Shown here one piece after another: positions 1 through 5,802 of a DNA stretch of 6,188 bases; the first letter of the stretch is position 1, and every line of letters begins with the position of its first letter. The position numbers and the translations under genes are program-made. Location: contig JAKAUG010000178.1 in the NCBI GenBank assembly GCA_021827805.1, positions 1 to 6,188 on the forward strand, in the 5' to 3' direction. The notes beneath the pieces were generated by a model, which saw only the letters and a list, made by a program, of their open reading frames with translations, did no database searches and was not told the DNA's origin. Origin of the DNA: Bacillota bacterium (GTDB taxonomy: Bacteria; Bacillota; Sulfobacillia; RBS10-35; JAJYVN01).

Positions 1-374
1 CCGATCTCCCCGTGACCGGGGAGGAACTGGAGCCCGACGAGGCGCTGATGCGCTCCATCGAAGAGCAGATCGGCGTGGGGGAGAGCGCCAAGCGTGGCTT
101 CCGCGAGGAGATCCTGATCCGCATCTCGGCCCTGGCGCGGCGCGGGGAACGCTGGGATTACCGCGCCCATCCCCGCCTGCGCCAGGCTCTGGAGCAGAAG
201 CTCTTCGCCGACCTGCGCAACGTGGTGAAGATCACCGCCGGGGTGCGCCCGCCCGACCCCGAACAGGTCCGGCGGGCGCATGAGGTCTCCGCGCGTCTGG
301 TGTCTGAGCACGGGTACTGCCCGCTCTGTGCCGAGGAACTGGTGCAGTACGTGGGCCAGTTGCTGGGCCGCTGA
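1..374 (+). CDS. prkA: PrkA-family serine protein kinase, C-terminal fragment (5' end outside window)
   Basis: This is the last 123 residues of a PrkA protein; the reading frame is open to the left edge (codons from base 3), so the GTG at 12 is internal and not a start. PrkA proteins are usually about 630-640 residues, with an N-terminal AAA+ ATPase region and a C-terminal kinase-like region, so only the C-terminal fifth is visible. The recognisable PrkA signature runs from DEALMRSIEEQIGVGESAKR through FREEILIRISALARRG to KLFADLRNVVKIT and the final ELVQYVGQLLGR. It matches Bacillus-type PrkA closely, as I remember that protein. A CxxC pair (YCPLC) lies near the end. In Bacillus PrkA is linked to sporulation and stress signalling, and it is often encoded near yhbH (DUF444) and spoVR. 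Neither follows it here, because the next gene is the convergent bioY, so any such partner would have to lie upstream, outside the window. Confidence 0.93.
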   Translation, partial: DLPVTGEELEPDEALMRSIEEQIGVGESAKRGFREEILIRISALARRGERWDYRAHPRLRQALEQKLFADLRNVVKITAGVRPPDPEQVRRAHEVSARLVSEHGYCPLCAEELVQYVGQLLGR

Positions 375-380
375 CAGCGC

Positions 381-914
381 TCAGGCCGCCGCCGGCCAGG
401 GCAGGGCACGTCGCAGGCGCACCGCCAGCAGGGCCGCGAGGACGGCCTTCAGCAGATCCCAGGGCAGAAACAGGCCGAGGCCCGCCGCCGTCTTCCAGGA
501 CAGCGGCAGGTGACCCATGCCGACCATCCCAGCGAGCCCGCCGACGTAGATCACCAGGATCGCCGCCACCCCGGCCAGGACGAGGCGGAGCAGGCCGGGG
601 CGGCGCCCGGCGGCCAGAGCGGCCACCAGAGCCGCGACCGGGAAGGCCCAGAGGAATCCGCCCGTCACACCGAAGAGTGGGCCGAGCCCGCCGCTGCCCG
701 AGGCGAAGACGGGTAGCCCGGCGGCCCCCAGGGCGAGGTAGACGACCAACGAGGCCAGCGCCCACCGCCAGGGCAGCAGCAGGCCCGTGAGGCAAACCGC
801 GAGCACCTGCAGCGTGAAGGGCACCGGGACGAGCGGGTTGGGGATGGCGATCAGCGAGCAGACCGCGGTGATCGCCACGAACAGGGCGCTGGTGACCAGG
901 AGACGCAGTCTCAT
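381..914 (-). CDS. bioY: BioY, biotin-binding S component of an ECF transporter
   Basis: A 177-residue, very hydrophobic membrane protein of the normal BioY length, with about five or six membrane segments. BioY captures biotin at the outer face of the membrane, alone or with the energizing EcfA ATPases and EcfT. The family hallmarks are visible: VPFTLQ at residues 31-36, the glycine-rich GLPVFASGSGGLGPLFGVTG block at 66-85 (continuing GFL), and a C-terminal PWDLLKAVLAALLA segment with Asp153 and Lys156 in the positions of the conserved Asp and Lys of the last helix. No ecfA, ecfT, bioM or bioN gene is adjacent, so it probably shares a housekeeping ECF module or works alone. The start is the ATG at 914-912, preceded on its strand by GGGGG at a spacing of 7, a weak ribosome-binding site. 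The biotin-repressor-like operator abuts the start codon, which supports both the function and the start. It converges on prkA with 6 nt between stop codons. Confidence 0.95.
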   Translation of the reverse strand: MRLRLLVTSALFVAITAVCSLIAIPNPLVPVPFTLQVLAVCLTGLLLPWRWALASLVVYLALGAAGLPVFASGSGGLGPLFGVTGGFLWAFPVAALVAALAAGRRPGLLRLVLAGVAAILVIYVGGLAGMVGMGHLPLSWKTAAGLGLFLPWDLLKAVLAALLAVRLRRALPWPAAA

Positions 915-948
915 CTGTCAACCCCCATAGGACCGGTCTGGTTGACAG
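915..948 (-). promoter_or_regulatory. BirA-type biotin operator upstream of bioY
   Basis: A perfect 9-bp inverted repeat, CTGTCAACC (915-923) and GGTTGACAG (940-948), is separated by 16 nt. It ends directly against the bioY start codon. It keeps the TGT.AACC / GGTT.ACA core of the BirA operator known from E. coli (TTGTAAACC and GGTTTACAA), with the same arm length and, as I recall, the same spacer. Bifunctional BirA with biotinoyl-AMP would bind here and repress bioY when biotin is plentiful. The location before bioY is the strongest support. Binding so close to the start codon implies that the operator covers the -10 region or the transcription start, or that the mRNA leader is very short. 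No BirA gene is in the window, so the regulator's presence is inferred. Confidence 0.8.
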
Positions 949-1075
949 CTTCGGGCTCAGCCGCGGCGTCCCTGCCAGCGCGCCCATGATTCCGCAGGCA
1001 GGAGAGCGTCCCACCGTGGCCAACCACACACAGGGAACTGCCGGACCCAGCGGCCACGCCCCCAGGCGGTGCAAC

Positions 1076-1081
1076 AGGAGG
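1076..1081 (+). promoter_or_regulatory. Shine-Dalgarno site of the SLH-domain protein
   Basis: A perfect AGGAGG lies 10 nt before the ATG at 1092. It decides this start: the protein begins there with a basic stretch followed by a hydrophobic signal peptide core. No in-frame alternative start lies closer to it. Confidence 0.75.
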
Positions 1082-1091
1082 AACGTGGCGC

Positions 1092-2996
1092 ATGCCCGGA
1101 CCAGGGCGGCGATCATTGGCGCGCGTGCTCACTGTGGCCTGCCTGTCCGTGGGCATGCTGGGGGTCTGGGTGGCTCCGGCCTGGGCCGCCTCCTGGCCCG
1201 TCGACGTCACCGCGGCCGCGTCGGTGGCCGCGCAGGATCCAGGGAGCATTGACCTCTTCTACGGCGCTGAGCTTGGGCCCGACGCCTGGCTGGCGCGGGA
1301 CCAGGCCGCGTTCGCGCGGGAGCTGGCGTCCGGCACGCTGAGCGAACAGGACGTGTACAACCAGTGGCTGGCCATCTGGGATGTGCGCACGGCGCTGTAT
1401 GCCAGGCCCGCGGCCACGGCCTATGATGTCCTGGTGTATGCCTCGGGGGCATCCGCTGAGCTCCACGCCCTGGATCTGGCGCTCTGGGCCCGCGAGCGGG
1501 CCCTGCTGGCCATGCTCGGCGCCGGGCCGGCCGCGGTCTATCCGAGCAGCGCCTCGCTGGGCTATCGCGCTGGCGGGCAGTACCTGAACCCCGGCGGGGC
1601 AAGCTCCGCCAGTGCCCCGACACCGGCTGAGGTGGCGGCGCTCATCCGCGGCCTGCCGGTCCCCCCGACCCTGTTGCGGGATGAGCGCGTGCTGCTCTGG
1701 CCCGGTCCGCTGCCGCGGGAATACGGTCTGACCGACGTCGTGGGGCCACGGGTCGGGATCTGGCTCGGGGCGAATGCCGGGGTGGACCTGCGGCATGTGC
1801 TCTACCACGAACTGGCCCACGGTCTGCAGTTCCGCTACGGCGGTTACGATGCGCTTGTCCCGGGTCAGTCCCTCTCCGCCTTCTGGCAGCGCTACCTGGC
1901 CATTCGCGGGCTCACCTGGGCCGACCCCACGAAGGTGGCGTGGGCCGAGCGCACGCCGGAATGCTGGGCCGAGGACTTCGCCTGGCTGTTCGACGGACCA
2001 CGGGATCCGATGGGGTACCGGGCGGCCTGCGGCGCCCCCAGCGCGGCGCAGGCGGGTCAACTGCTCACGATGATCCGGGATCTCGGTCCCCGCACGAACG
2101 CGGACTCGCCCTTTCTGCAGGCGGACTGGGTCCACTGGTTGGCGCCGGTGCCCACGGCGGACTTCGGGGACTTCCGCGCCGTGGTCTTCACCGCGGGGCG
2201 GGGTGTGCCGCTCGGCCTGCACCTCTCCTCCCAGGCGGTCGGCGGGCCCTTCACGCTGGAACTGGCCAGCGGTCGCGTCCTTGGCACCCTGCACCCCGGG
2301 GAGACCTGGTGGGGGACGGTCGACGTTCCGGCCGGGGGGAGCCTGGAGGTGGACGCGGACACCCCGCGGCTGATCCTCTCGTCCATACAGGTCTACCGTC
2401 AGTCCAGCTTCGCGCCGCTGCCCCGCATCTCGGGGGTCTTCCCAGACACCGTCGGCGATTGGTCGCGCGGGGCGGTGGCCGCCGCGGTGAGGCTGGGGGT
2501 CGTCAGCGGATACCCGGACGGGCTGTTCCGCCCCGCCCAGGGCGTGAGCCGGGCGGAATTCGCGCGGATGCTGGCCACGGCCCCGCCCGGCCGGCTCTTC
2601 GCCCAGCCGCCGGGCTCCGCCCCCGAGTTCTCCGATGTTCCGCCCTCAAACTGGGCCTTTCCGTTCGTGGGGGCGGTGGGGCTCCAGCTGCCGGGCACGA
2701 CGGCCGGAGGGGCGTTCGACCCGTCGCGGCCCCTCACGCGGCAGGAGGCGATGGCCTGGCTCAGTCAGGTCTTCGGCTGGCCGGCGGTGCCGGCGGGCCA
2801 GGCCGCGGCGATCCTTTCCCGGTTCCCGGACGGCACGTCGGTGGATCCGGGGTTGGCCGGGCTCGTGGCGAGCGCGGTCCAGCAGGGGGCGGTGCGCGGC
2901 GATGCGGGCACCGGTCTGCTCCGCCCGCGCGCGACCCTGACCCGTGCCGAGGCTGCCGTCCTGGTCCTGCGGGCGGTGCAGGCGAGCGGGAGTTAG
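1092..2996 (+). CDS. Secreted, SLH-anchored putative zinc metallopeptidase
   Basis: A 634-residue exported protein. Residues 1-32 form a signal peptide: basic RR..R, a hydrophobic core from residue 12, and an AWA site with likely cleavage after Ala32. The middle of the mature part carries HELAH at residues 239-243, a classic HExxH zinc-binding and catalytic motif. About 47 residues later comes TPECWAEDFAWL, where Glu290 (or Glu294) could be the third zinc ligand, the arrangement of gluzincin-like enzymes. Residues about 355-445 are rich in beta-type sequence and may be an accessory domain. Three SLH repeats close the protein, at about 449-497, 513-563 and 578-630. Each opens with FPD or FSD and ends with an SRAE, TRQE or TRAE motif, and they would bind pyruvylated secondary cell-wall polymer. 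The enzyme therefore probably acts at the outer cell surface. Substrate and peptidase family are unknown to me; protease activity is inferred from the motif only. aroA follows after 21 nt. Confidence 0.8.
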   Translation: MPGPGRRSLARVLTVACLSVGMLGVWVAPAWAASWPVDVTAAASVAAQDPGSIDLFYGAELGPDAWLARDQAAFARELASGTLSEQDVYNQWLAIWDVRTALYARPAATAYDVLVYASGASAELHALDLALWARERALLAMLGAGPAAVYPSSASLGYRAGGQYLNPGGASSASAPTPAEVAALIRGLPVPPTLLRDERVLLWPGPLPREYGLTDVVGPRVGIWLGANAGVDLRHVLYHELAHGLQFRYGGYDALVPGQSLSAFWQRYLAIRGLTWADPTKVAWAERTPECWAEDFAWLFDGPRDPMGYRAACGAPSAAQAGQLLTMIRDLGPRTNADSPFLQADWVHWLAPVPTADFGDFRAVVFTAGRGVPLGLHLSSQAVGGPFTLELASGRVLGTLHPGETWWGTVDVPAGGSLEVDADTPRLILSSIQVYRQSSFAPLPRISGVFPDTVGDWSRGAVAAAVRLGVVSGYPDGLFRPAQGVSRAEFARMLATAPPGRLFAQPPGSAPEFSDVPPSNWAFPFVGAVGLQLPGTTAGGAFDPSRPLTRQEAMAWLSQVFGWPAVPAGQAAAILSRFPDGTSVDPGLAGLVASAVQQGAVRGDAGTGLLRPRATLTRAEAAVLVLRAVQASGS

Positions 2997-3017
2997 CATT
3001 CGGGCGGTGAGGCGCAG

Positions 3018-4357
3018 ATGGCGGGTGAGTCCCGAGCGGTGCCAAATCTGGATCCGGCGCGCCCCCTGTCGGCGGAGGTGCTGGTGCCGGGGAGCAAGTC
3101 CCTGACCAATCGGGCGCTGGTGCTCGCGGCGCTCGCGGGCGGCCGCTCGGAGCTTGAGGGTGTGCTCTGGAGCGACGACACCCTGGTCTGCATGCGGGCC
3201 CTGCGCCAGCTTGGTGTCCCATGCGCCGCGGACGAGGAGCGGCGCCTGGTGGTCGTGGAGGGGGCACGCGGTGGGCCGCCGCCCCCTCGGGGGACATCGA
3301 GGTCGGCATGGCCGGTACGGCGGCGCGCTTTCTGCCCCCCTGGCTGGCCCTGGGGCGCGGGGTCTACCATGTGGACGGGGCGCCGCGCATGCGGCAGCGG
3401 CCCATGGGGCCGCTCCATGAGGCCCTGCGGGCGCAGGGCGTGCGGATCGATGGCGGTCCGGCCCTGCCCTGGACCGTGCACGGAGCTGGCGGGCTGGCGG
3501 GGGGCGAACTGCGCATGGGCGGGGGCGAGACGAGCCAACCCGCCTCAGGGATGCTGATGGCGGCGCCCTTCGCGCGCCAGGACACGCACCTCGTCGTGGA
3601 GACCCACCGGGCTGCCCTGCCATTTGTGGCCATGACGGCGGCGGTGATGGAGAGCTTTGGTGTCCCGGTGCGAGAACGCGGCGCCGGGCGCTGGCTGGTG
3701 CCCGCCGGGGCGCGCTACGGCCCTCGCCGCTACCGCGTCGAGCCCGACGCCTCGGCCGCCGCCTACTTCTGGGCCCTGGCCGCTCTCAGTGGGGGGCGGG
3801 TGCGCACGCCCGGCATCGGGCCCAGCCGGCTGCAGGGGGACGCGGGCCTGCTGCAGGTGCTGCGCGAGATGGGCTGCACCGTGCGGAACGAGGATGGGGC
3901 GGTCGTGCAGGGACCGCCCGCCGGGAGGATCCGCCATGGGTCCTGGGATCTGAGCGCCATGGCCGATCAGGCGATCACCGTGGGGGTGCTGGGCCTGTTC
4001 GCGGACGGCCCGGTGCGCGTGGGCAACGTCGCCCACATCCGGCAGCACGAGACCGACCGTATCGCGGCCGTGGTGCAGGAGCTCACAAGGCTCGGCGCAC
4101 GCTGCGAGGAGCATGAGGACGGGTTCACCGTCTGGCCCCTGGACGGTCCGCACCACCCGGCGACCGTGCAGACGTTCGGGGACCACCGGATGGCGATGGG
4201 CTTCGGCGTGGCCGCCACACGCCTGGCCGGCGTCCGCATCGCCGACCCGGAGGTGGTCTCCAAGACGTTCCCCGAATTCTTCGCCGCGCTGGAGCGGGCG
4301 CTCGGCGCGGCCCCGACCGACCGCGGCCGGACCGCGGATCCTGACCTCGACCCGTGA
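3018..4357 (+). pseudogene. aroA: 3-phosphoshikimate 1-carboxyvinyltransferase (EPSP synthase), interrupted by a -1 frameshift
   Basis: EPSP synthase joins shikimate-3-phosphate and phosphoenolpyruvate in the sixth step of the shikimate pathway. Two overlapping frames together encode one whole enzyme. The first starts at ATG 3018 (GAGG 5 nt upstream) and holds PGSKSLTNRAL, with Lys27, Ser28 and Arg32 equivalent to E. coli Lys22, Ser23 and Arg27. It stays homologous to about 3280. The -1 frame then continues with GDIEVGMAGTAARFL and runs to the stop at 4355-4357. Joined at the C5 or G5 run (3282-3293), the product is about 446 residues, the usual length. The catalytic set is then in register: Arg104, Arg128, Asp317, Glu345, Arg348, His390, Arg391 and Lys416. 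E. coli Lys340 is replaced by His344 (QHETDR), as in actinobacterial enzymes. One extra base restores the frame, so an assembly error, a real lesion and programmed slippage all remain possible. I mark it broken as written, although the intact active site argues for a working gene. Confidence 0.88.
3282..3293 (+). other. Frameshift site in aroA (C5 and G5 homopolymer runs)
   Basis: The coding frame of aroA changes by -1 here. C5 at 3282-3286 and G5 at 3289-3293 are separated by TC. Adding one C or one G restores a continuous protein, giving GGPPPPSGDIEVG or GGPPPPRGDIEVG. The residues before the runs belong to the first frame (EERRLVVVEGARGG) and those after to the second (DIEVGMAGTA), so the shift is confined to this short stretch. 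A tRNA on GGG (3291-3293) could also re-pair perfectly with GGG one base back, which is the only sequence hint of natural slippage. No downstream stem-loop was established. Confidence 0.8.
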
Positions 4358-4381
4358 AGGGAGATGTGGCGCCTGGCCGAC

Positions 4382-4386
4382 GGAGG
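4382..4386 (+). promoter_or_regulatory. Possible ribosome-binding site of the aminotransferase gene
   Basis: GGAGG lies 14 nt before the ATG at 4401, longer than the usual 5-10 nt. It is the only good match in the 43-nt gap after aroA. There is no other in-frame ATG, GTG or TTG between the aroA stop and 4401, so the start choice rests mainly on that absence and on where homology begins. Confidence 0.45.
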
Positions 4387-4400
4387 CTGGCGCCGACCGC

Positions 4401-5747
4401 ATGAACAGCACAGAGACCGGGTCCGCCGCCGCGAGGCGTGTTCCGGGGCAGAGCGTCTGGCAGCGCGAGTTGCCCGCGGATCCCGACGGCCTCTCCGAGC
4501 GGGCCGTGGCGCAGCTGGAGCGGTACTCCGGCTCCGCGTTGGCGCGGTTGCTGCGCTTCATGGGCATGACCACGCTGGAGTGGGAGGCCCACGGGGCGGT
4601 GGTGCGGGACTGCCACGGCCAGGAATACGTGGAATGTGGGGGCTACGGACTGTTCGTCCATGGCCACAGCCACCCACTGGTGGTCGAGGCCGTGCGGCGC
4701 CAGGCCGCGACGCTGGCGCAGTCCACGCGACTCCTGCCGCACCTGCAGCAGGCCGAGCTCTCCGCGGCCCTGGCTGATGTCTGCCCGGGAGAACTGCGGT
4801 ACAGCTTCTTCTGCAATTCGGGCGCCGAGGCGGTGGAGGGGGCCCTCAAGCTGGCCCGCGCCCACACCGGCCGGCAGGGGATCCTGGCCGCCCAGGACGC
4901 CTTTCACGGCAAGACGATGGGTGCCCTGAGCGCCAGTGGCAAGGCCATGTATCGCGACCCGTTCCTGCCACTGGTGCCGGGATTTGCGCACGTGCCGTAC
5001 GGGGACGCGGAGGCCCTGGAGGCGGAGGCGCGCGGGATCGCCTCTGAGCCCGGGGGACTCGGGGCCATCCTGCTTGAGCCCATCCAGGGCGAGGCCGGCG
5101 TCGTGGTGCCCCCGCCCGGGTACCTCGCCCTGGCGCGGCGGCTGTGCGATGAGCTGGGGGCCCTGCTGATCCTGGACGAAGTTCAGACCGGTGTCGGGCG
5201 GACGGGGGAGTGGTTTCGCTGCCAGGCGGAAGGGGTTGTGCCCGACATCCTGGCCACGGCGAAATCGCTCGGTGGCGGGGTGATGCCGCTTGGGGCCTTC
5301 ATCGCCACACCGGAGTGCTGGCAACCGTTTGATGAAAGCCCCTTTCTGCACACCTCCACCTTCGGTGGCAGCCCGCTGGCCTGCGCCGCCGGCCTGGCGG
5401 CCCTGCGCGCCATCCGTGAGGAGGGGCTGCTTGAGCGTGCGCGCGAGCTGGGCCGATTGCTCGGCAAGGGTCTGGGCGAGATCGGCCGTCGCTACCCCGG
5501 CGCCATCTCCGCGGTGCGGGGCGAGGGGCTGTTCTGGGGCCTCGACCTCCGCAGTGAGGGTGTGGGCGGGTTGATGCTCAGCCGCCTGCTCGGCGAGGGC
5601 GGGGTGCTGGTGGTGTATTCGCTCAACCGCCCCAACGTGATCCGCGTCATGCCTCCGGCCGTGGCCACCCCGGAGCAGATCGAGTTCGTGCTGGAGGCGA
5701 TCGATACCGCGGCCAGAGAGGCGGAGGCCCTCGGAGGGGAGCTCTGA
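4401..5747 (+). CDS. Class III PLP-dependent aminotransferase, putrescine aminotransferase-like
   Basis: A 448-residue fold-type I, class III aminotransferase. From memory it aligns over nearly its whole length with E. coli putrescine aminotransferase (PatA/YgjG, about 459 residues). Shared blocks include YSFFCNSGAEAVEGALKLAR, AFHGKTMGALSASGKA, PFLPLVPGFAHVPYGD, ILLEPIQGEAGVVVPPPGYL, LILDEVQTGVGRTG, DILATAKSLGGGVMPLGA and PFLHTSTFGGSPLACAA. Lys288 in ATAKSLGGG is the PLP Schiff-base lysine, and Asp259 of LDEVQTG pairs with the cofactor pyridine nitrogen. The likely reaction is transfer of an amino group from putrescine, cadaverine or a related omega-amine to 2-oxoglutarate in the cytoplasm. 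Acetylornithine or other omega-amino-acid substrates cannot be excluded, because this superfamily changes substrate easily, so I give no symbol. It follows aroA after 43 nt on the same strand and may be cotranscribed. An in-frame ATG at 4113 lies inside aroA and is rejected as the start. Confidence 0.9.
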   Translation: MNSTETGSAAARRVPGQSVWQRELPADPDGLSERAVAQLERYSGSALARLLRFMGMTTLEWEAHGAVVRDCHGQEYVECGGYGLFVHGHSHPLVVEAVRRQAATLAQSTRLLPHLQQAELSAALADVCPGELRYSFFCNSGAEAVEGALKLARAHTGRQGILAAQDAFHGKTMGALSASGKAMYRDPFLPLVPGFAHVPYGDAEALEAEARGIASEPGGLGAILLEPIQGEAGVVVPPPGYLALARRLCDELGALLILDEVQTGVGRTGEWFRCQAEGVVPDILATAKSLGGGVMPLGAFIATPECWQPFDESPFLHTSTFGGSPLACAAGLAALRAIREEGLLERARELGRLLGKGLGEIGRRYPGAISAVRGEGLFWGLDLRSEGVGGLMLSRLLGEGGVLVVYSLNRPNVIRVMPPAVATPEQIEFVLEAIDTAAREAEALGGEL

Positions 5748-5751
5748 TGGA

Positions 5752-5788
5752 GTGGTGGGGAGGCCGCCGCGCGACGCCTCCCCACCAC
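5752..5788. terminator. GC-rich hairpin between convergent genes, probable bidirectional terminator
   Basis: A perfect 13-bp stem, GTGGTGGGGAGGC (5752-5764) pairing with GCCTCCCCACCAC (5776-5788), encloses an 11-nt loop. It begins 4 nt after the aminotransferase stop codon and ends 14 nt before the sulfatase stop on the other strand, the expected place for a shared terminator. Neither side has a T-rich tract, so it is not a textbook intrinsic terminator. In a genome this GC-rich, hairpins without U-tracts are common at gene ends and may also protect mRNA 3' ends. Confidence 0.7.
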
Positions 5789-5802
5789 CCGCCACCGACG
5801 CT

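Noticed and set aside
942..970. TTGACA as a -35 element for the SLH protein gene
   Set aside because: The region 16-18 nt downstream is CG-rich with no -10-like hexamer; the TTGACA is explained as part of the biotin operator arm.
971..1002. CCTGCC ... GGCAGG inverted repeat upstream of the SLH protein gene
   Set aside because: Only 6 bp with a 20-nt loop in GC-rich DNA; expected by chance and without a recognisable role.
1131..1142. Possible lipobox TVAC in the signal peptide of the SLH protein
   Set aside because: The -3 residue is Thr, Cys17 lies within the hydrophobic core, and a normal AWA cleavage site follows at residue 32.
1113..2294. A 393-codon open frame antisense to the SLH protease gene
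   Set aside because: The sense strand has a signal peptide, a zinc motif and SLH repeats; the antisense product shows shadow-frame composition only.
2646..3623. A 325-codon antisense open frame across the SLH protein/aroA junction
   Set aside because: It spans two real genes on the other strand and its Arg/Pro/Ala-rich product resembles no family.
3221..4357. aroA as an independent gene starting at ATG 3221 in the second frame
   Set aside because: It would lack the essential PGSKS lysine region, which is present in the other frame just upstream; its first residues (RRGRGAAPGG...) are shadow sequence.
4113..4400. Upstream in-frame start (ATG 4113) for the aminotransferase
   Set aside because: It would add 96 residues encoded in another frame of aroA, and the extension has shadow-frame composition; homology begins after ATG 4401.
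4125..5795. A 556-codon open frame antisense to aroA and the aminotransferase gene
   Set aside because: It lies opposite two strongly homologous genes; its product is low-complexity, rich in Arg, Gly, Pro and Gln, as expected of a GC-rich shadow frame, and has no recognisable domain.
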